A stretch of DNA of 64,000 bases, from positions 12,020,778 through 12,084,777 of the forward strand of contig CM044959.1 in assembly GCA_024516035.1 (NCBI GenBank). Reading direction: 5' to 3'. The stretch's first letter is position 1; every line of letters starts with the position of its first letter. The translations under genes and the position numbers were made by a program. The stretch comes from Bactericera cockerelli. Taxonomy: Eukaryota > Arthropoda > Insecta > Hemiptera > Triozidae. Under the pieces are notes generated by a model that was not told where the DNA came from, did not search any database, and saw only the letters and a list, made by a program, of their open reading frames with translations. This document shows positions 1 through 9,189 of this stretch, piece by piece.

Positions 1-45
1 TATTTAGGACTTAGGAGGATATATGAGAGTCTATTTAAAGTTATA

Positions 46-165
46 AAAAAATCTGGTGTAAACATCACACGACTTTCCTTATCATATTAGAAATGGGAAC
101 AGGACCAAAAGTTACTGGTGACTCAACGGTAACCGATAGCAAAAAAATTAATGCCAAATTCGTAG
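46..165 (+). repeat. Dispersed repeat F, short copy
   Basis: The stretch AAATCTGGTGTAAACATCAC, followed by ACGACTTTCCTTA and then CTGGTGACTCAAC, is shared with 47428-47545. This copy is short and lacks the CA-repeat part seen in the long copy. The family ends in a TAAGGAAAGT-type motif. No protein-coding content was seen. Confidence 0.7.
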
Positions 166-199
166 CATGGGGATCAACAGATCCCCATGGGGATCATCA

Positions 200-500
200 G
201 ATTAGTGCATTAACCATTTGATCACCAATGCACCGATAAGTCGAGGTGTAGAGTTTGCCAGCGTGATCAATAAGGTAGAGGGACGATTATTCTAGTGCCC
301 TAATACTAACAAAACAGTACAGTGTTCAATCCGTCTATCTGTTAATCCAGTGATCGCGGGTTCGAAACCGAGACGCGACTTGAAAAGTAATCTTCCCTTT
401 AGGAATTTTGACCACATAATAATACGCCTTAGGCTTACTGTTGGAATATTGAGACTCATTAGTCCCACTCGGATAGTATAAATATTAAATAAGGTGATTT
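200..500 (+). repeat. tRNA-like SINE family E, degenerate copy
   Basis: A Pol III B-box-like GGTTCGAAACC lies near 360-370. The tail portion, around a GAGACTCATTAGTCCCA-like block at 451-468, matches in reverse orientation the sequence at about 60130-60300. Boundaries are approximate and no TSD was identified. Confidence 0.5.
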
Positions 501-574
501 TATTATATGTATGCTGATATTTGAACTTTCCATTTATTATTATTATTATTCAACACTTTATTAGATACTAGCGG

Positions 575-700
575 GCTGTCGCCCGCTTTGCGGGCCGAGG
601 CATGGCCGTGAAAGCAAAAGATCCTTTTTCGCCAATGGCAGGTGTTGTAGTGGGAGTTTCGAAAAATTCCGTCTTATTGCACATCTAGACTATAAGACAA
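575..700 (+). repeat. Degenerate CCCGCTTTGCGGG-type repeat
   Basis: The motif ACTAGCGGGCTGTCGCCCGC, followed by TTTGCGGG and GGCATGGCCGT, resembles a second copy at 1607-1690 (ACTAGCCGTTTGCCCGTGC, then GGCATGGCCGT). It also resembles the core of the array units at 58855-61960. It is probably the tail of a widespread retroelement; the source is not identified. Confidence 0.5.
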
Positions 701-769
701 AGCTACCTACCAAATTTCAGCTCGCTAGGTATTACGGTTTGGGCTGTAGAGCGATGATCAGTCAGTGAC

Positions 770-1240
770 TTTGACATTTATATAATTAAGATAAATGGAC
801 ATTATGTACAAAACAAATAATTATTTTAACAATGAAAAAAAATGGAAACAATATATACAATAAACATGAAAAAGAATAGAAAATATATGAAAACATGTGT
901 CCTAACTAAAGGGCGGGGTTATTGTCTGAGGCAATCTCTTCCACCCAATCCTTATTTACAGTTAAAAAAAATATTTATTTTTTACAATACTACTATTATT
1001 ATTATTATTACTATATGCCATTTGAGCTTCACATTATTCACTTCGTCATCTCCTAATTTATCTATTTATTTACACTTTATTAATCGGACATATTATATAC
1101 AAGACGAATAATTACAAATTAAAACACAATATAATAGAAGAAAAAAATAATGAAAAAATAAATAAATAGGTATATACATAATATATGTCCTAACTAAAGG
1201 GCGGGGTTATTGCCTTTGGCAATCTCTTCCTAATATCCCA
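770..1240 (+). repeat. Two head-to-tail copies of an AT-rich ~170-bp repeat
   Basis: Both copies end with GTCCTAACTAAAGGGCGGGG, then TTATTG, at about 899-927 and 1187-1213. Both are preceded by AT-rich DNA with a GGACAT..TAT motif. A diverged third copy is at about 16462-16590. The 3' part (GGTTATTGC..TCTTCCACC) resembles the tail of SINE family B, so this may be a headless relative. The 89-residue frame here (842-1111) is not considered coding. Confidence 0.6.
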
Positions 1241-1295
1241 TTCGAAGTCCTCATCATTTACCTCTCGACCTCTTTCGTCCCCTGTCCCGCCGCAG

Positions 1296-1449
1296 GAGAT
1301 GAAGGCCCTCCTCTATCAGGCCATGGAAGAGGCGCCGTCCCTAGAGACGACAGAGGCCGAAGTCATCTCGCGCTACTTCCGAATGTTCGACGAGAACTTC
1401 TTCCACTACTGCGACAAGGAACTGAAGAAGATCAATCTGTTCTACTCGG
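1296..1449 (+). CDS. XPR1: XPR1-like phosphate exporter, single SPX-domain exon (partial)
   Basis: This is an internal exon. A pyrimidine-rich acceptor ending GCCGCAG precedes 1296, and the donor GTGAGT starts at 1450. The frame beginning GAG at 1296 translates to 51 residues plus one base. It contains LLYQAMEEAPS and later DKELKKINLFYS, which I recognise as the SPX domain of XPR1 proteins. XPR1 is the multi-pass phosphate exporter whose cytosolic SPX domain senses inositol pyrophosphates. The phase-1 end would complete a Glu codon as in the family. The local composition is much richer in G+C than the flanks, as expected for a constrained exon. I could not find the first exon upstream or any later exon (EXS domain) on this strand. 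The gene is therefore either split by very long introns, mis-scaffolded at the N gap, or represented only by this exon. Confidence 0.85.
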
Positions 1450-1461
1450 GTGAGTTCTTCT

Positions 1462-1512
1462 CTTGATCCGCAGGCTGAGCGGGCCGTGGGTTCGAACCTC
1501 GAGCTGGGAAGA
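1462..1512 (+). repeat. SINE remnant just inside the XPR1 intron
   Basis: Twelve bases after the donor site, a tRNA-like stretch with the B-box GGTTCGAACCT (1489-1499) is followed by a T-rich run. It looks like a truncated Pol III SINE head. No TSD is visible. Confidence 0.4.
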
Positions 1513-1606
1513 ATTTTTTTGCGATTTTTTTTTTTTGTCCGCGGAATTTCAGGTATGGTATTTTTCATTTACTTTTTACTTCCAATAATAACTTATATTA
1601 GACTAG

Positions 1607-1690
1607 CCGTTTGCCCGTGCTTTGCAACGGGACTAAATTTCAAATTTACTAAGGCATGGCCGTACTGCTGGACAGCAATGCCTTTTTGAA
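1607..1690 (+). repeat. ACTAGCCGTTTGCCCGTGC repeat copy
   Basis: It starts ACTAGCCGTTTGCCCGTGC, continues TTTGCAACGGG, and later reads GGCATGGCCGT. The core is the same as the array unit at 58855-61960, but single here. It is probably a truncated retroelement end. Confidence 0.5.
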
Positions 1691-2261
1691 CTTTTTATAA
1701 TTTTTCTGGACAAAGCGATAATGGTTTTGGGGGGGTCAATTCTGAGACATTTTTCGCTATCTCTTACCGTTTAGGCTAAACAACTCCGGACAAACAAACA
1801 GGTAGGTAGTCCTTTTTTCTGTTTTATATATAGAGATTTTGGAAATATTAAGATGAGTGTTTTTATTATGAACTGGTGGTAGTCCTACAAGACTACAAGA
1901 GAAGCCCCAACTATCACACCAACCTCTATTAGATCTTTTGTGACCAACACAGTGTTTCACAGCCTTTTGTGAGGAAAAATGAACTTTTTGTACGAATAGT
2001 GATGAGTGGGGCATTAATTTCAATTTCAATTTTATTTTTTATTGTACATGAAATACATATGTATAAATACAACGTCATGATTCGATATATGTAGGAGTAA
2101 AAGAAATAAAGTAAAAGGTTATAGAGATAAATATGAAGAAAAAAAAACGAACAAGTAATGGATTACTTTGGCAAAAAGTTTGATTTGGGGACTTGTAATG
2201 CTGTGCAACCATACAAGAAACCATATTCGTACTGGCCATATATCAGTATAAACAGAATAGT

Positions 2262-2350
2262 GAGAAGTTGTACCAGATAAACATGAATCTCAGAACATAC
2301 CTGGACAGCTGTTTTGAGCTTATTTGTTCTCGTCATTTTTTGCTTTACAT
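2262..2350 (+). repeat. Repeat G, diverged partial copy
   Basis: GAACATACCTGGACAGCTGT, followed by TTTGAGCTTATTTG, matches the 144-bp repeat at 51742-51905. Only the 5' half is recognisable. Confidence 0.6.
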
Positions 2351-2399
2351 CTTGTATTCTAAGGGTCATTCGAAGGGACCCAAGATAGTAAAGAGTCTC

Positions 2400-2650
2400 T
2401 TTACCATATTGATCATTCGAGATGAGGTTTCACCTTCCATTTGCAAAAAACTCACTAACCAGGTACCCCACATTAGCCTCTCCCAGCCTGGGTCGGGCCG
2501 GTACTAGCCAGCATCACCAGGGTTCGAATTTGAGTGGTCACCCTCCTGAAGTCCTAACCTCGTTGAGCGTTGGTTAACTTCAGCGATCCAACCAGAACTG
2601 GCGTATTTAACCTGCTCGACATTGGCTTAGACTTTAATTCTACATGCTAT
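2400..2650 (+). repeat. Repeat J copy 1 (CCCAGCCTGGGTCGG type)
   Basis: TTCGCAGGAAACTC-like, CCCAGCCTGGGT and GTTAACTTCAGCGATCC blocks occur in the same order as in 3585-3770 and 18842-19075. A B-box-like GGTTCGAATTT lies near 2521. It is a medium-length SINE-like family; the exact ends are unclear. Confidence 0.6.
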
Positions 2651-2697
2651 GGACATATTGGACATAGCTTGAAAATATCATTTAAAACGGAACGGTT

Positions 2698-2750
2698 TTT
2701 GTTGTTGTAGCCAGCTTGGCTACAGCTGGGGGGAATGATGGTTTTCAGCC
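2698..2750 (-). repeat. Single inverted copy of the 7091-7470 tandem unit core
   Basis: GTAGCCAGCTTGGCTACAGC and the following TGGGGGGAATGATGGT are the reverse complement of the CCATCACTTTCCCCCAGCTG-containing core of the tandem repeat at 7091-7470. The unit is therefore dispersed as well as tandem. Confidence 0.6.
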
Positions 2751-2844
2751 AAAATAAATGGAAAATTTGGCTCATGCTGAACCACATATTATAATAAATA
2801 AATCATTAAATGTGTTTCTTTGTGTTATTAAATCACAATTTTTA

Positions 2845-3090
2845 GTGGGTAGCGCAGAATTATAGGACTTTTCCATATCATTTAATATCCTACTTATTTT
2901 GGCCTATAATTCCGCCACTGGTCTCTGCTAACATTAAAGCAGCTACTCATTTTTCCTCACGAGGTATGAGTGGACCCCGAACACCCAAGAACAGAGCAGA
3001 AAAAATCCTGCCCCACTGGGGATCGAACGCAGGTTACCGTGCGCGCAACGCCTAGCGCGCTAACTCACTCGGTCACGGTGACTCTTGAAC
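2845..3090 (-). mobile_element. tRNA-derived SINE, family C copy 1
   Basis: Read on the minus strand, it starts CACCGTGACCGAGTGAGTTA and continues GCGCGCTAGGCG (A-box region). It has a GTTCGATCCCC B-box and ends near CCAGTGGCGGAATTATAGGC. The same order appears at 32735-32880 and 58612-58800. It is a non-autonomous Pol III retrotransposon, not a functional tRNA: no acceptor stem closes and the tail is shared among copies. Confidence 0.75.
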
Positions 3091-3584
3091 CACATATTTC
3101 TATGTGCGACAACCACCGCGCACCGTGAGAACTTGGACATTATCTTCTTAAGCTATTAAGCCTTTGGGAAACTGCAATCTAGCTTGGATTGTCATGGTGC
3201 GCTACACTGTTCTTTGTTTAAAGTCCTCTAGAGTCTAGCGAGACACTGGTCTTCTCTTTGCTTAAGGTCCTCCAGCCAGACAAAAATACTTCCGATTTCT
3301 AATATTAGAAATGATTTGAAGTAAAATGGCACGGTCGAACTAGAAAGTAAAACCAATGACCTTAGACCTTTGTGATGCCTGCTGACCAATTCCAAGGTCT
3401 TTCGACACACTGTCCATGATGCAATCCGAGCCTTTTGGCTGGCTCTTTCTACGACTGTTTGTTCTTTGACTCATTTATTTCTGAACTCGCGATGACCTGT
3501 TTTCATCACCGGAGTGGTCTTGTTATCAGCTCGATCAAATCCACAGTACAGTGTCACCCTTGAGATGAAGTTCTTTTTTTTAAT

Positions 3585-3770
3585 TTTGGGTTTAACGTCG
3601 CTTTCAACTGCATGGTTAAGCGTCATATCACAACGGGGGTGTTACCCTCCATTCGCAGGAAACTCAGAAACTTACGAACGTCAGCCAGCCTGGGTTGGAC
3701 CGGAATGCCAGCATCTTCACTTCGCTGGACGTTGCTTAACTTGGTGATCCTATGAGAACCGATGCATTCA
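3585..3770 (+). repeat. Repeat J copy 2
   Basis: It begins GGTTTAACGTCGCTTTCAAC and has TTCGCAGGAAACTCA, CCAGCCTGGGTTGG, GGAATGCCAGCA and GATCCTATGAGAACCG blocks. It is the best-preserved copy alongside 18842-19075. The 77-residue frame over it is repeat-derived. Confidence 0.7.
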
Positions 3771-3844
3771 TGATCCTATGAGAGGCAGATGATGTTCAAT
3801 AGGTTTACAGCAATGCCATCGTGACCAAGTGGGAATGTGTTTGT

Positions 3845-4125
3845 TTAGTGGGGTTTAACGTCGCTTTCAACTACATGGTCAGATCAAGACGGGGTTTTAC
3901 CCATCATTCGCTGAGAAAACAACCGAGCTACTCAAATCAATCTCTGCCTGAGTGGGGTCGGGGACACCCAGGAGAACGTGAATTGCCATGGTGACGATGG
4001 ATGAATTCGAAACCAGAACAGTCACCAATCCATGTCCTTACCACGCTGCAAGTTGTGTAACTTCAGTGTTACGATTAGAAATGGTGCAATCAACCTGCCA
4101 TTTTCGCTGCCTTATCATTCGACCG
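3845..4125 (+). repeat. Repeat J copy 3, diverged in the middle
   Basis: It starts with the same GGGTTTAACGTCGCTTTCAA head as copy 2, directly downstream in the same orientation. It then diverges, with CTGCCTGAGTGGGGTCGGGG. The end contains GTAACTTCAGTGTTACGAT. It may be a subfamily or a chimera. Confidence 0.55.
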
Positions 4126-5200
4126 GCAATGCATGTTTAGAAAAAAAGGTATACCCTGTATAAAATGTCGTTAGAAGTTATGAAATGTTTCGATGTACAC
4201 CACTGCTGAAACACAGCAATCTATGTTCGATTTATACTATTAGGGTATTAGGTAATTATAGTTGTGCCATCGTAAACAAAGAGTTAAGCCGTGACGTCAT
4301 CGACATTCTAAGATTGGTGGTTTTCCTAGAATCAGTGGTACTTCATTGAATTTAATTGTGCTTTTAATGAGTGAGAATTCTGCGATGTAATTAATTCTGT
4401 GATTCAAGATATGTAACAAAGATTATAAATTCCATTATTTTCCTTTCTATAGGATAAGGAAAGTAATATAGATTGTAAAAAAATAAAAGGAAAAAAATCA
4501 TTAGAAATAAAATAGCTATTAAATTACTCTACCACGCAGTTAATCTTATGCAATTTTTACTTTCCATTACCTATAACGTATAGAAAGTATTGTTTTCGGT
4601 CGGTTTTTTTGGAATTGAGCTGATAACATTTTTTAGTGCGTATTTAATCTTAATACTTCTTGTGAGCGTCAGATATTGTGATCAAACTTCATCGAAAAAT
4701 AACACACAAAGAACTGCGTTGTATTGTAACAGATGCCTTAATTTTCAGTGATAAAATAATATATGATCATGCAATGCCGAATTGAGTTGAAAATTATTTT
4801 ATTAGTGTTTCTTTATTTTTATTAAAAAAGTTCTTTACTTGAAAACGGTAAAGCCCCGCGCTGAACTCAGTAAGTATAACAGGTGACATTCGGTGATAAC
4901 ACAGGTAACATTAATTGATATTCTCCTATTTTCGTAATGAAATCACCTAGGACGTTTAATTTTTGCACAAACCTTTCTTTTGATATCTAGGATTAATAAG
5001 AAACTCTTTTTTTAATTTATGATTAATCAGTGTCTGAGTGTGATTGAATGAGTATTAAAATATAAAAATTTATGCCCCAATGGTGCTAATGATTTAATCA
5101 TGAACTTAACCAACAACTTTATACTCAATCAAATGGCTGATGACCGATTAAATTACCAGTAAAATCAGTCCGTTAGTGACAGTACAATCCATGAAGAGAA
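4126..5200. other. AT-rich stretch with scraps of repeat F
   Basis: Two short pieces resemble the end of repeat F: CTATAGGATAAGGAAAGTAA at 4448-4467 and CTTTCCATTACC..GTATAGAAAGTATTG near 4559-4594. Nothing else recognisable was seen, and there is no credible coding region. Confidence 0.5.
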
Positions 5201-5207
5201 TTTACTC

Positions 5208-5690
5208 ATCTCTATTCGAAGTTCAATTCTGATTCACCTAAACAGTTTGTCATTTAAATGAATAAAAATAAATACACCATACTCAACAAATCAATATCCG
5301 CACTTGAAAAATGAAGAGAATTCATTTGTCTGTATTTGAAGTTCAATTCAGATTCACCTAAACAGTTTGTTATTTAAATGAATAAAAATATTTACACCGT
5401 TCTCAACAAATCAACAATATTCGCACTTGAAAATCGAACACTTTTCGAAAGTCGTGCGTTCTAAGCGAAACCAACTCTTGAACACAGAAGCTTCAGTTGT
5501 CAACATGGCCTGATGGCATTCTGATTCACCTAAACAGTTTGTCATTTAAATGAATAAATATAAATACACCATACTCAACAAATCAATTTTCGCACTTGAA
5601 AATCGAACACTTTTCGAAAATCGTGCGTTCTAACCAATTCTCGAACACAGAAGCTTCAGTTCTCGACATGGCCTGATGGCACCGTGGTCG
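5208..5690 (+). repeat. Three-copy irregular tandem repeat K
   Basis: CTGATTCACCTAAACAGTTT or its variant begins near 5228, 5348 and 5521. Each is followed by ATTTAAATGAATAAA.., TACACC and CTCAACAAATCAA. Copies 2 and 3 extend through TCGTGCGTTCTAA and ACACAGAAGCTTCAGTT to a CATGGCCTGATGGCA end. Spacings are about 120 and 173 bp. Copy 3 runs into the SINE-like block at 5660. Confidence 0.75.
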
Positions 5691-5910
5691 GTTACTATGC
5701 GAGAGGTCGCGGGTTCGAGTTCCCGTGATAATGATGACCTTCTCGGTGGAGCCGGTGAAAATAATGCTCGGGTTTCCGGTGAAAAATAGCCGGAGCCCCC
5801 CTGACTTTCTCGTGTTCAAGCACAAGTTCACGCGAACTCTGGCCGATGTGAACCTGTCCAACATGTCTCCAAGTATGTACCTGAGAGGTAGGTGATTCAG
5901 GTAGGTGATT
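5666..5910 (+). mobile_element. SINE-like family D element
   Basis: GGCCTGATGGCACCGTGGTC leads into AGAGGTCGCGGGTTCGAGTT, a good B-box. A non-tRNA body with CGGTGGAGCCGGTGAAAATA follows. The same CATGGCCTGATGGCA start sits at the end of repeat K copy 2. The 110-residue minus frame across it is a shadow. Confidence 0.5.
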
Positions 5911-5969
5911 GTCAATTCCGAAAATATCTTTAGATATCAGAAATAATGATAATAATATTAAATCTAATT

Positions 5970-6128
5970 GCCCCGAAGTTATGTTAATCGGTTCCGGGGC
6001 GCAAGGAAATAAATCACGTAAACCTGGGGGTTTTTTTTAGAGGGTATAAAACCCTTTCACGGGCTCTAGAACAATGTACGCCTGTGTTTGACTTGGCAAA
6101 TTTTTCCCTCAAAAAAAAAAATATATAT
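5970..6128 (+). mobile_element. 159-bp A-tailed retro-insert of unknown source
   Basis: Perfect 13-bp direct repeats ATTAAATCTAATT (5957-5969 and 6129-6141) flank a 159-bp insert. The insert ends in an A-run plus AT dinucleotides, the hallmark of LINE-mediated retroposition. It starts GCCCCG..CGGGGC, a possible 6-bp stem, and has a second stem GGGT/ACCC near 6041-6052. Near its end, GGCAAATTTTTCCC resembles an Sm-site context, but I do not recognise the RNA. It has no tRNA A/B box. It interrupts a family B SINE. Confidence 0.75.
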
Positions 6129-6141
6129 ATTAAATCTAATT

Positions 6142-6345
6142 TTAATAATAATACTCTAGTGGAAGGTAACCACCTGGCGTGGTTAATGCTCAAAGCATTT
6201 ACTACCACCTAACCTTCCGAGTCTTCTTATTATGTGGTCACAAACTCAAATTAACAAGGAAAAATTCATGCACTGGGTGGGATTTGAACCAACGGATCCC
6301 TACCCTACCTGGATTACCAGACTAGCAGACGGATTTACCTACTAT
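6142..6345 (-). mobile_element. tRNA-derived SINE, family B copy 1 (interrupted)
   Basis: On the minus strand, a tRNA-like head with the B-box GGTTCAAATCC is followed by TTGAGTTTGTGACCACATAA and a GGTGGTAGTAAATGC tail. It matches 7742-7968. The insert at 5970-6128 splits its AT-rich tail from sequence at about 5940-5969. Confidence 0.7.
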
Positions 6346-6902
6346 TTTGAATGACCCTGTATTGAATCACAATATTTTAAAATTTGGTATTCGGAAGTAT
6401 TTACAAAAGTCTTTGTAAAAAAATAATAATCATTGATTGTAAAAAGTTAAATCGATTTGTTTCTATTGTCAGTTGCAGTAGGGTGATTATGCATTGACGG
6501 GTAAAAGTGAAACATTATTCGGCACTGATTTTATGGCAAGACTGGAAGAATTACTGCGCAATATTTTTTTTCACCTCTAGTACAAAGACGTGGGAGACAA
6601 CCTATGACATTTCAACTCTCCAAAGGAAAAAGAAAACATTTACTTATGCTTGATTTTTTAATTGAATTCTCAACTTGAATTACTCTCCTATATCAAAGAG
6701 GTGACATTCCAATACAATAGTAGATATGTGATGTGAACAAAATAAAAATCTGTCTATTTATTAAAGAATCTAAAAAAAAACTGTTTTAATTTATGCTTGA
6801 TTTGTTTCGGTCGTTTCGCACCTGCTCACCTAAAACCAATGCACTAATCAGCCTGTCTCACCTGTGTTTTCTAGTTTCCTTTGAGCAACGACAGTTTTCA
6901 AA

Positions 6903-7061
6903 ATGCTTCCGGATTTCGTAGGCAACATTTGTGCTGCCGTCTTGGCTTTGTTGCTCATCAAAGGCGCTATCTATCACTACATTTGCAAGTACAGGACCTT
7001 GCAAGTGAAAGCTCACAGGGAGAGAGAAAGCCAAGCTTCGGAAGAAAGCAAACCGAAGTGA
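6903..7061 (+). CDS. Candidate 52-residue single-pass membrane microprotein
   Basis: ATG at 6903 in the context CAAAATG (A at -3) opens a 52-codon frame ending TGA at 7059-7061. Residues about 5-28 form one hydrophobic segment (NICAAVLALLLIKGAIYHYI). A charged tail rich in Arg, Glu, Lys and Ser follows. A pyrimidine-rich TGTGTTTTCTAG just upstream (ending near 6873) could be a splice acceptor, so 6874 may begin a coding exon. The stretch is richer in G+C than its flanks. An AATAAA near 7481 follows the tandem repeat that would form the 3' UTR. Neighbours on both sides are repeats. I do not recognise a family, and a chance ORF remains possible. A longer frame at 6881-7069 overlaps it but looks less protein-like. 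Confidence 0.45.
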   Translation: MLPDFVGNICAAVLALLLIKGAIYHYICKYRTLQVKAHRERESQASEESKPK

Positions 7062-7090
7062 TAAGATAATACCAACCGGAAATTTGTCGG

Positions 7091-7475
7091 GAGACCATCA
7101 CTTTCCCCCAGCTGTAGCCATGCTGTTTACAACAACCGCAATGATAATCTCAAGATCAATTGATTTACCCAACCGAAAAAGAAATCTGATGAAAAAAAAT
7201 TAAACATGCAAAAGTTGTTTGGAGACCATCACTTTCTCCCAGCTGTAGCTATGCTGGTTACAACAACCGCAATGATAATCTCAAGATCAGTTGAGTTACT
7301 CAACCGAAAAAGAAATCTGATGAAAAAAATGAAACATGCAAAAGTTGTCTGGGGACCATCTCTTTCTCTCAACTGTAACCTTGCTGGTTACAACAACTGC
7401 AATTTTAATCTCAAGATTATACCCAACCGAAATAGAAATCTTACAAAAAATGAAACATGCGCTCATGAAAGGAGA
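7091..7475 (+). repeat. Three tandem copies of a ~130-bp unit
   Basis: Units begin near 7091, 7222 and 7352 with (G/A)GACCATCACTTTC or GACCATCTCTTTC. They continue with an AGCTGTAGC.ATGCTG core, ACAACAACCGCAATGATAAT and CAACCGAAAAAGAAATCT, and end with GAAACATGC. Copies 1 and 2 are closest. They lie immediately 3' of the microprotein frame and may be part of its transcript. A single inverted core is at 2698-2750. Confidence 0.85.
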
Positions 7476-7741
7476 CATTAAATAAATAACTGAATGGTCA
7501 ATTTTATACACGATCAAATGGCTAATTTATTGTTACTTTTGGATTCATATATCCTCCATTAAGGACTGTTGAAAATAATACCAACTGAAATAAATACCCC
7601 GGTATTTTGCATGCCCTGGTTGCATATTATTTCCTGCTTTTATAGGTTTCCTGCTTGAAAAAGTTTTTAAAGCAAGAAACCTTTATTTATAAATATGGAC
7701 TATAGAGTTTTCCCCTCAATTTATCCAGGTTTTCTGCTTAT

Positions 7742-7968
7742 TATTATAATAATATTAACACTCTTTAGTGAAACGTAACCAGGCGAGGTTATTGCTCAAA
7801 GCATTTTCTTCCACCTAACTCTGAGAGTCTTATTATTATGTGGTCACAAACTCAAATTAATGAGGAAGAATTCATGCACTGGGCTGGATTCGAACCAACA
7901 GATCCCTACGCTACCTGGATTACCAGACTAGCGCGTTAACCACTTGACTAACAGTGCACGGCTTACAC
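7742..7968 (-). mobile_element. tRNA-derived SINE, family B copy 2
   Basis: The minus strand reads GTCAAGTGGTTAACGCGCTA (A-box region) and then GTTGGTTCGAATCCAG (B-box). The tail TTGAGTTTGTGACCACATAA is shared with 6142-6345, followed by GGTGGAAGAAAATGC and a TAATATTAT end. It is a Pol III-type SINE. Confidence 0.8.
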
Positions 7969-8315
7969 AAGTCTTGTTTATTCAGGTTCGACATATCGAA
8001 TCGACAAATTCATTTTATCACTGTTTTTAAATCCTTCAAGAACTTTTTTTCCAAATTTTATTACTATTGTTAATGAATATTTATGATGGAAAATGTAGTC
8101 TCGAATGATTGATTTTATTGGTCATAAATAAATATATTGCACTATTAGAAATATAATCTTAATTGTTGAAATTGTTCTTATTTTTGTGATATCATTTCCG
8201 TTGTAACAAAAAATTAGGAAAGAATGTGGGATAATTGTGACGTCATGTTTGTGAATAACACAAATAGTTTTTACTTCCAAGTATACATATCTATAGAAAT
8301 AGATAAATAATTTCA

Positions 8316-8480
8316 CCGACCTCAGTAGCTTGATCGATAAGACTTGTAACCTGGAGGTCGGTGGTTCAAGTCCCGATTTCAGCGTAGATCAAGTAAAGCA
8401 AGTTTGAGTAGTTGTGATATCACGAAAGTGACTAACACAAATATGATAACTTTTTTTTTAAGAAGAAAAAAAAAAAAAAA
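8316..8480 (+). mobile_element. Thr-tRNA-like SINE family A, copy 1 with perfect TSD
   Basis: The head CCGACCTCAGTAGCTTGATC carries the A-box region. ACTTGTAACC places a TGT anticodon, which suggests a tRNA-Thr ancestor. The B-box is GGTTCAAGTCC. The body ends TATGATAACTTTT before a mixed A-rich run. A perfect 15-bp TSD, AGATAAATAATTTCA, lies at 8301-8315 and 8481-8495, so the insertion is young. It sits just downstream of the cysteine-rich gene's polyadenylation region. Confidence 0.9.
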
Positions 8481-8535
8481 AGATAAATAATTTCAATTTA
8501 GTTGATATGAAAATGAGCATGAAAGAACTAGGCAA

Positions 8536-8574
8536 TTTATTGAACTTTATTGAATTATTTCATATTTATTTATT
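8536..8574 (-). terminator. Clustered polyadenylation signals of the cysteine-rich gene
   Basis: On the minus strand, four AATAAA hexamers (8536-8541, 8546-8551, 8565-8570, 8569-8574) lie 63-101 bases beyond the stop codon at 8637. That is the usual position for poly(A) signals of the gene at 8637-9134. Confidence 0.55.
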
Positions 8575-8636
8575 TAGTCAACTTGAATTAAAAAAAAAAT
8601 TAGGCATTTCATCTACGGAGTCAAACTTATTCCGAG

Positions 8637-9134
8637 TCAACCACAGGAGTCACAGGATTCCTCCTCGCCGGAGCAAGGATTCTTGTCGCACGTCAGCTCA
8701 TAGGTCTTCCTGTTGTTCTTTTCGCGGCACTTGAGCGTGCACCGGTACTTCTTGCACGTTTCCTTGCAGGAAGGCCGGCACGACAGCTCAATGCACGAGT
8801 CGCCCGCGTCGCTGAACAGCTCACAGCACGAGCCACAGCACGACTCACACGGGTCACAGCACGAGTCACAAGAGTCCTCGCAAGGCGGGCAGCACACCTC
8901 ACACGGACACTTGGGGGCTTTGAGTTTCACCACACACTTCTTGCCGCAGCTAGGCTTGCGGCATTTCTTCGCGCTGCCGCAGCTAGGCGGGCGGCACTTG
9001 ACGATGCAGCAAGGGGATTCGCAGCAAGGAGGAGGCTTGCAGCACTTGGGCTTCTTGCAACACTTGGGCTTCTTTTTTGGGCAGCAAGGGTCGGGCGAGC
9101 GTTTGATGTAGATGACGTTGGTTTTTGTTTTCAT
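8637..9134 (-). CDS. Cysteine-rich (38 Cys of 165) intronless protein
   Basis: An intact 165-residue frame starts at the first ATG (9132-9134). An in-frame TAG lies 18 bases upstream, which fixes the start. No signal peptide is evident. Residues about 16-65 are Lys/Pro/Cys blocks (CCPKKKPKCC, KPPPCC, ESPCC). Residues about 80-110 are CC-doublet repeats (DSCCDPCESCCGSCC). A C-terminal part (about 120-160) has spaced cysteines in a KETCKKYRCTLKC context. The composition recalls keratin-associated-type and insect sperm-tail cysteine-rich proteins, which are disulfide cross-linked structural proteins; that comparison is by composition only. Base composition is far more GC-rich than the flanks. 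It could alternatively be metal-binding. Plus-strand frames opposite it are shadows. Confidence 0.85.
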   Translation of the reverse strand: MKTKTNVIYIKRSPDPCCPKKKPKCCKKPKCCKPPPCCESPCCIVKCRPPSCGSAKKCRKPSCGKKCVVKLKAPKCPCEVCCPPCEDSCDSCCDPCESCCGSCCELFSDAGDSCIELSCRPSCKETCKKYRCTLKCREKNNRKTYELTCDKNPCSGEEESCDSCG

Positions 9135-9189
9135 CGTGACTGGTTGTTTCTACGCCTTAACGTTTGTTACCTTCTATTGTCTGTTGTTT

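Noticed and set aside
8693..9111. Frames of 69 and 132 residues overlapping the cysteine-rich gene
   Set aside because: Shadows of the GC-rich minus-strand gene; composition follows the antisense or shifted codons.
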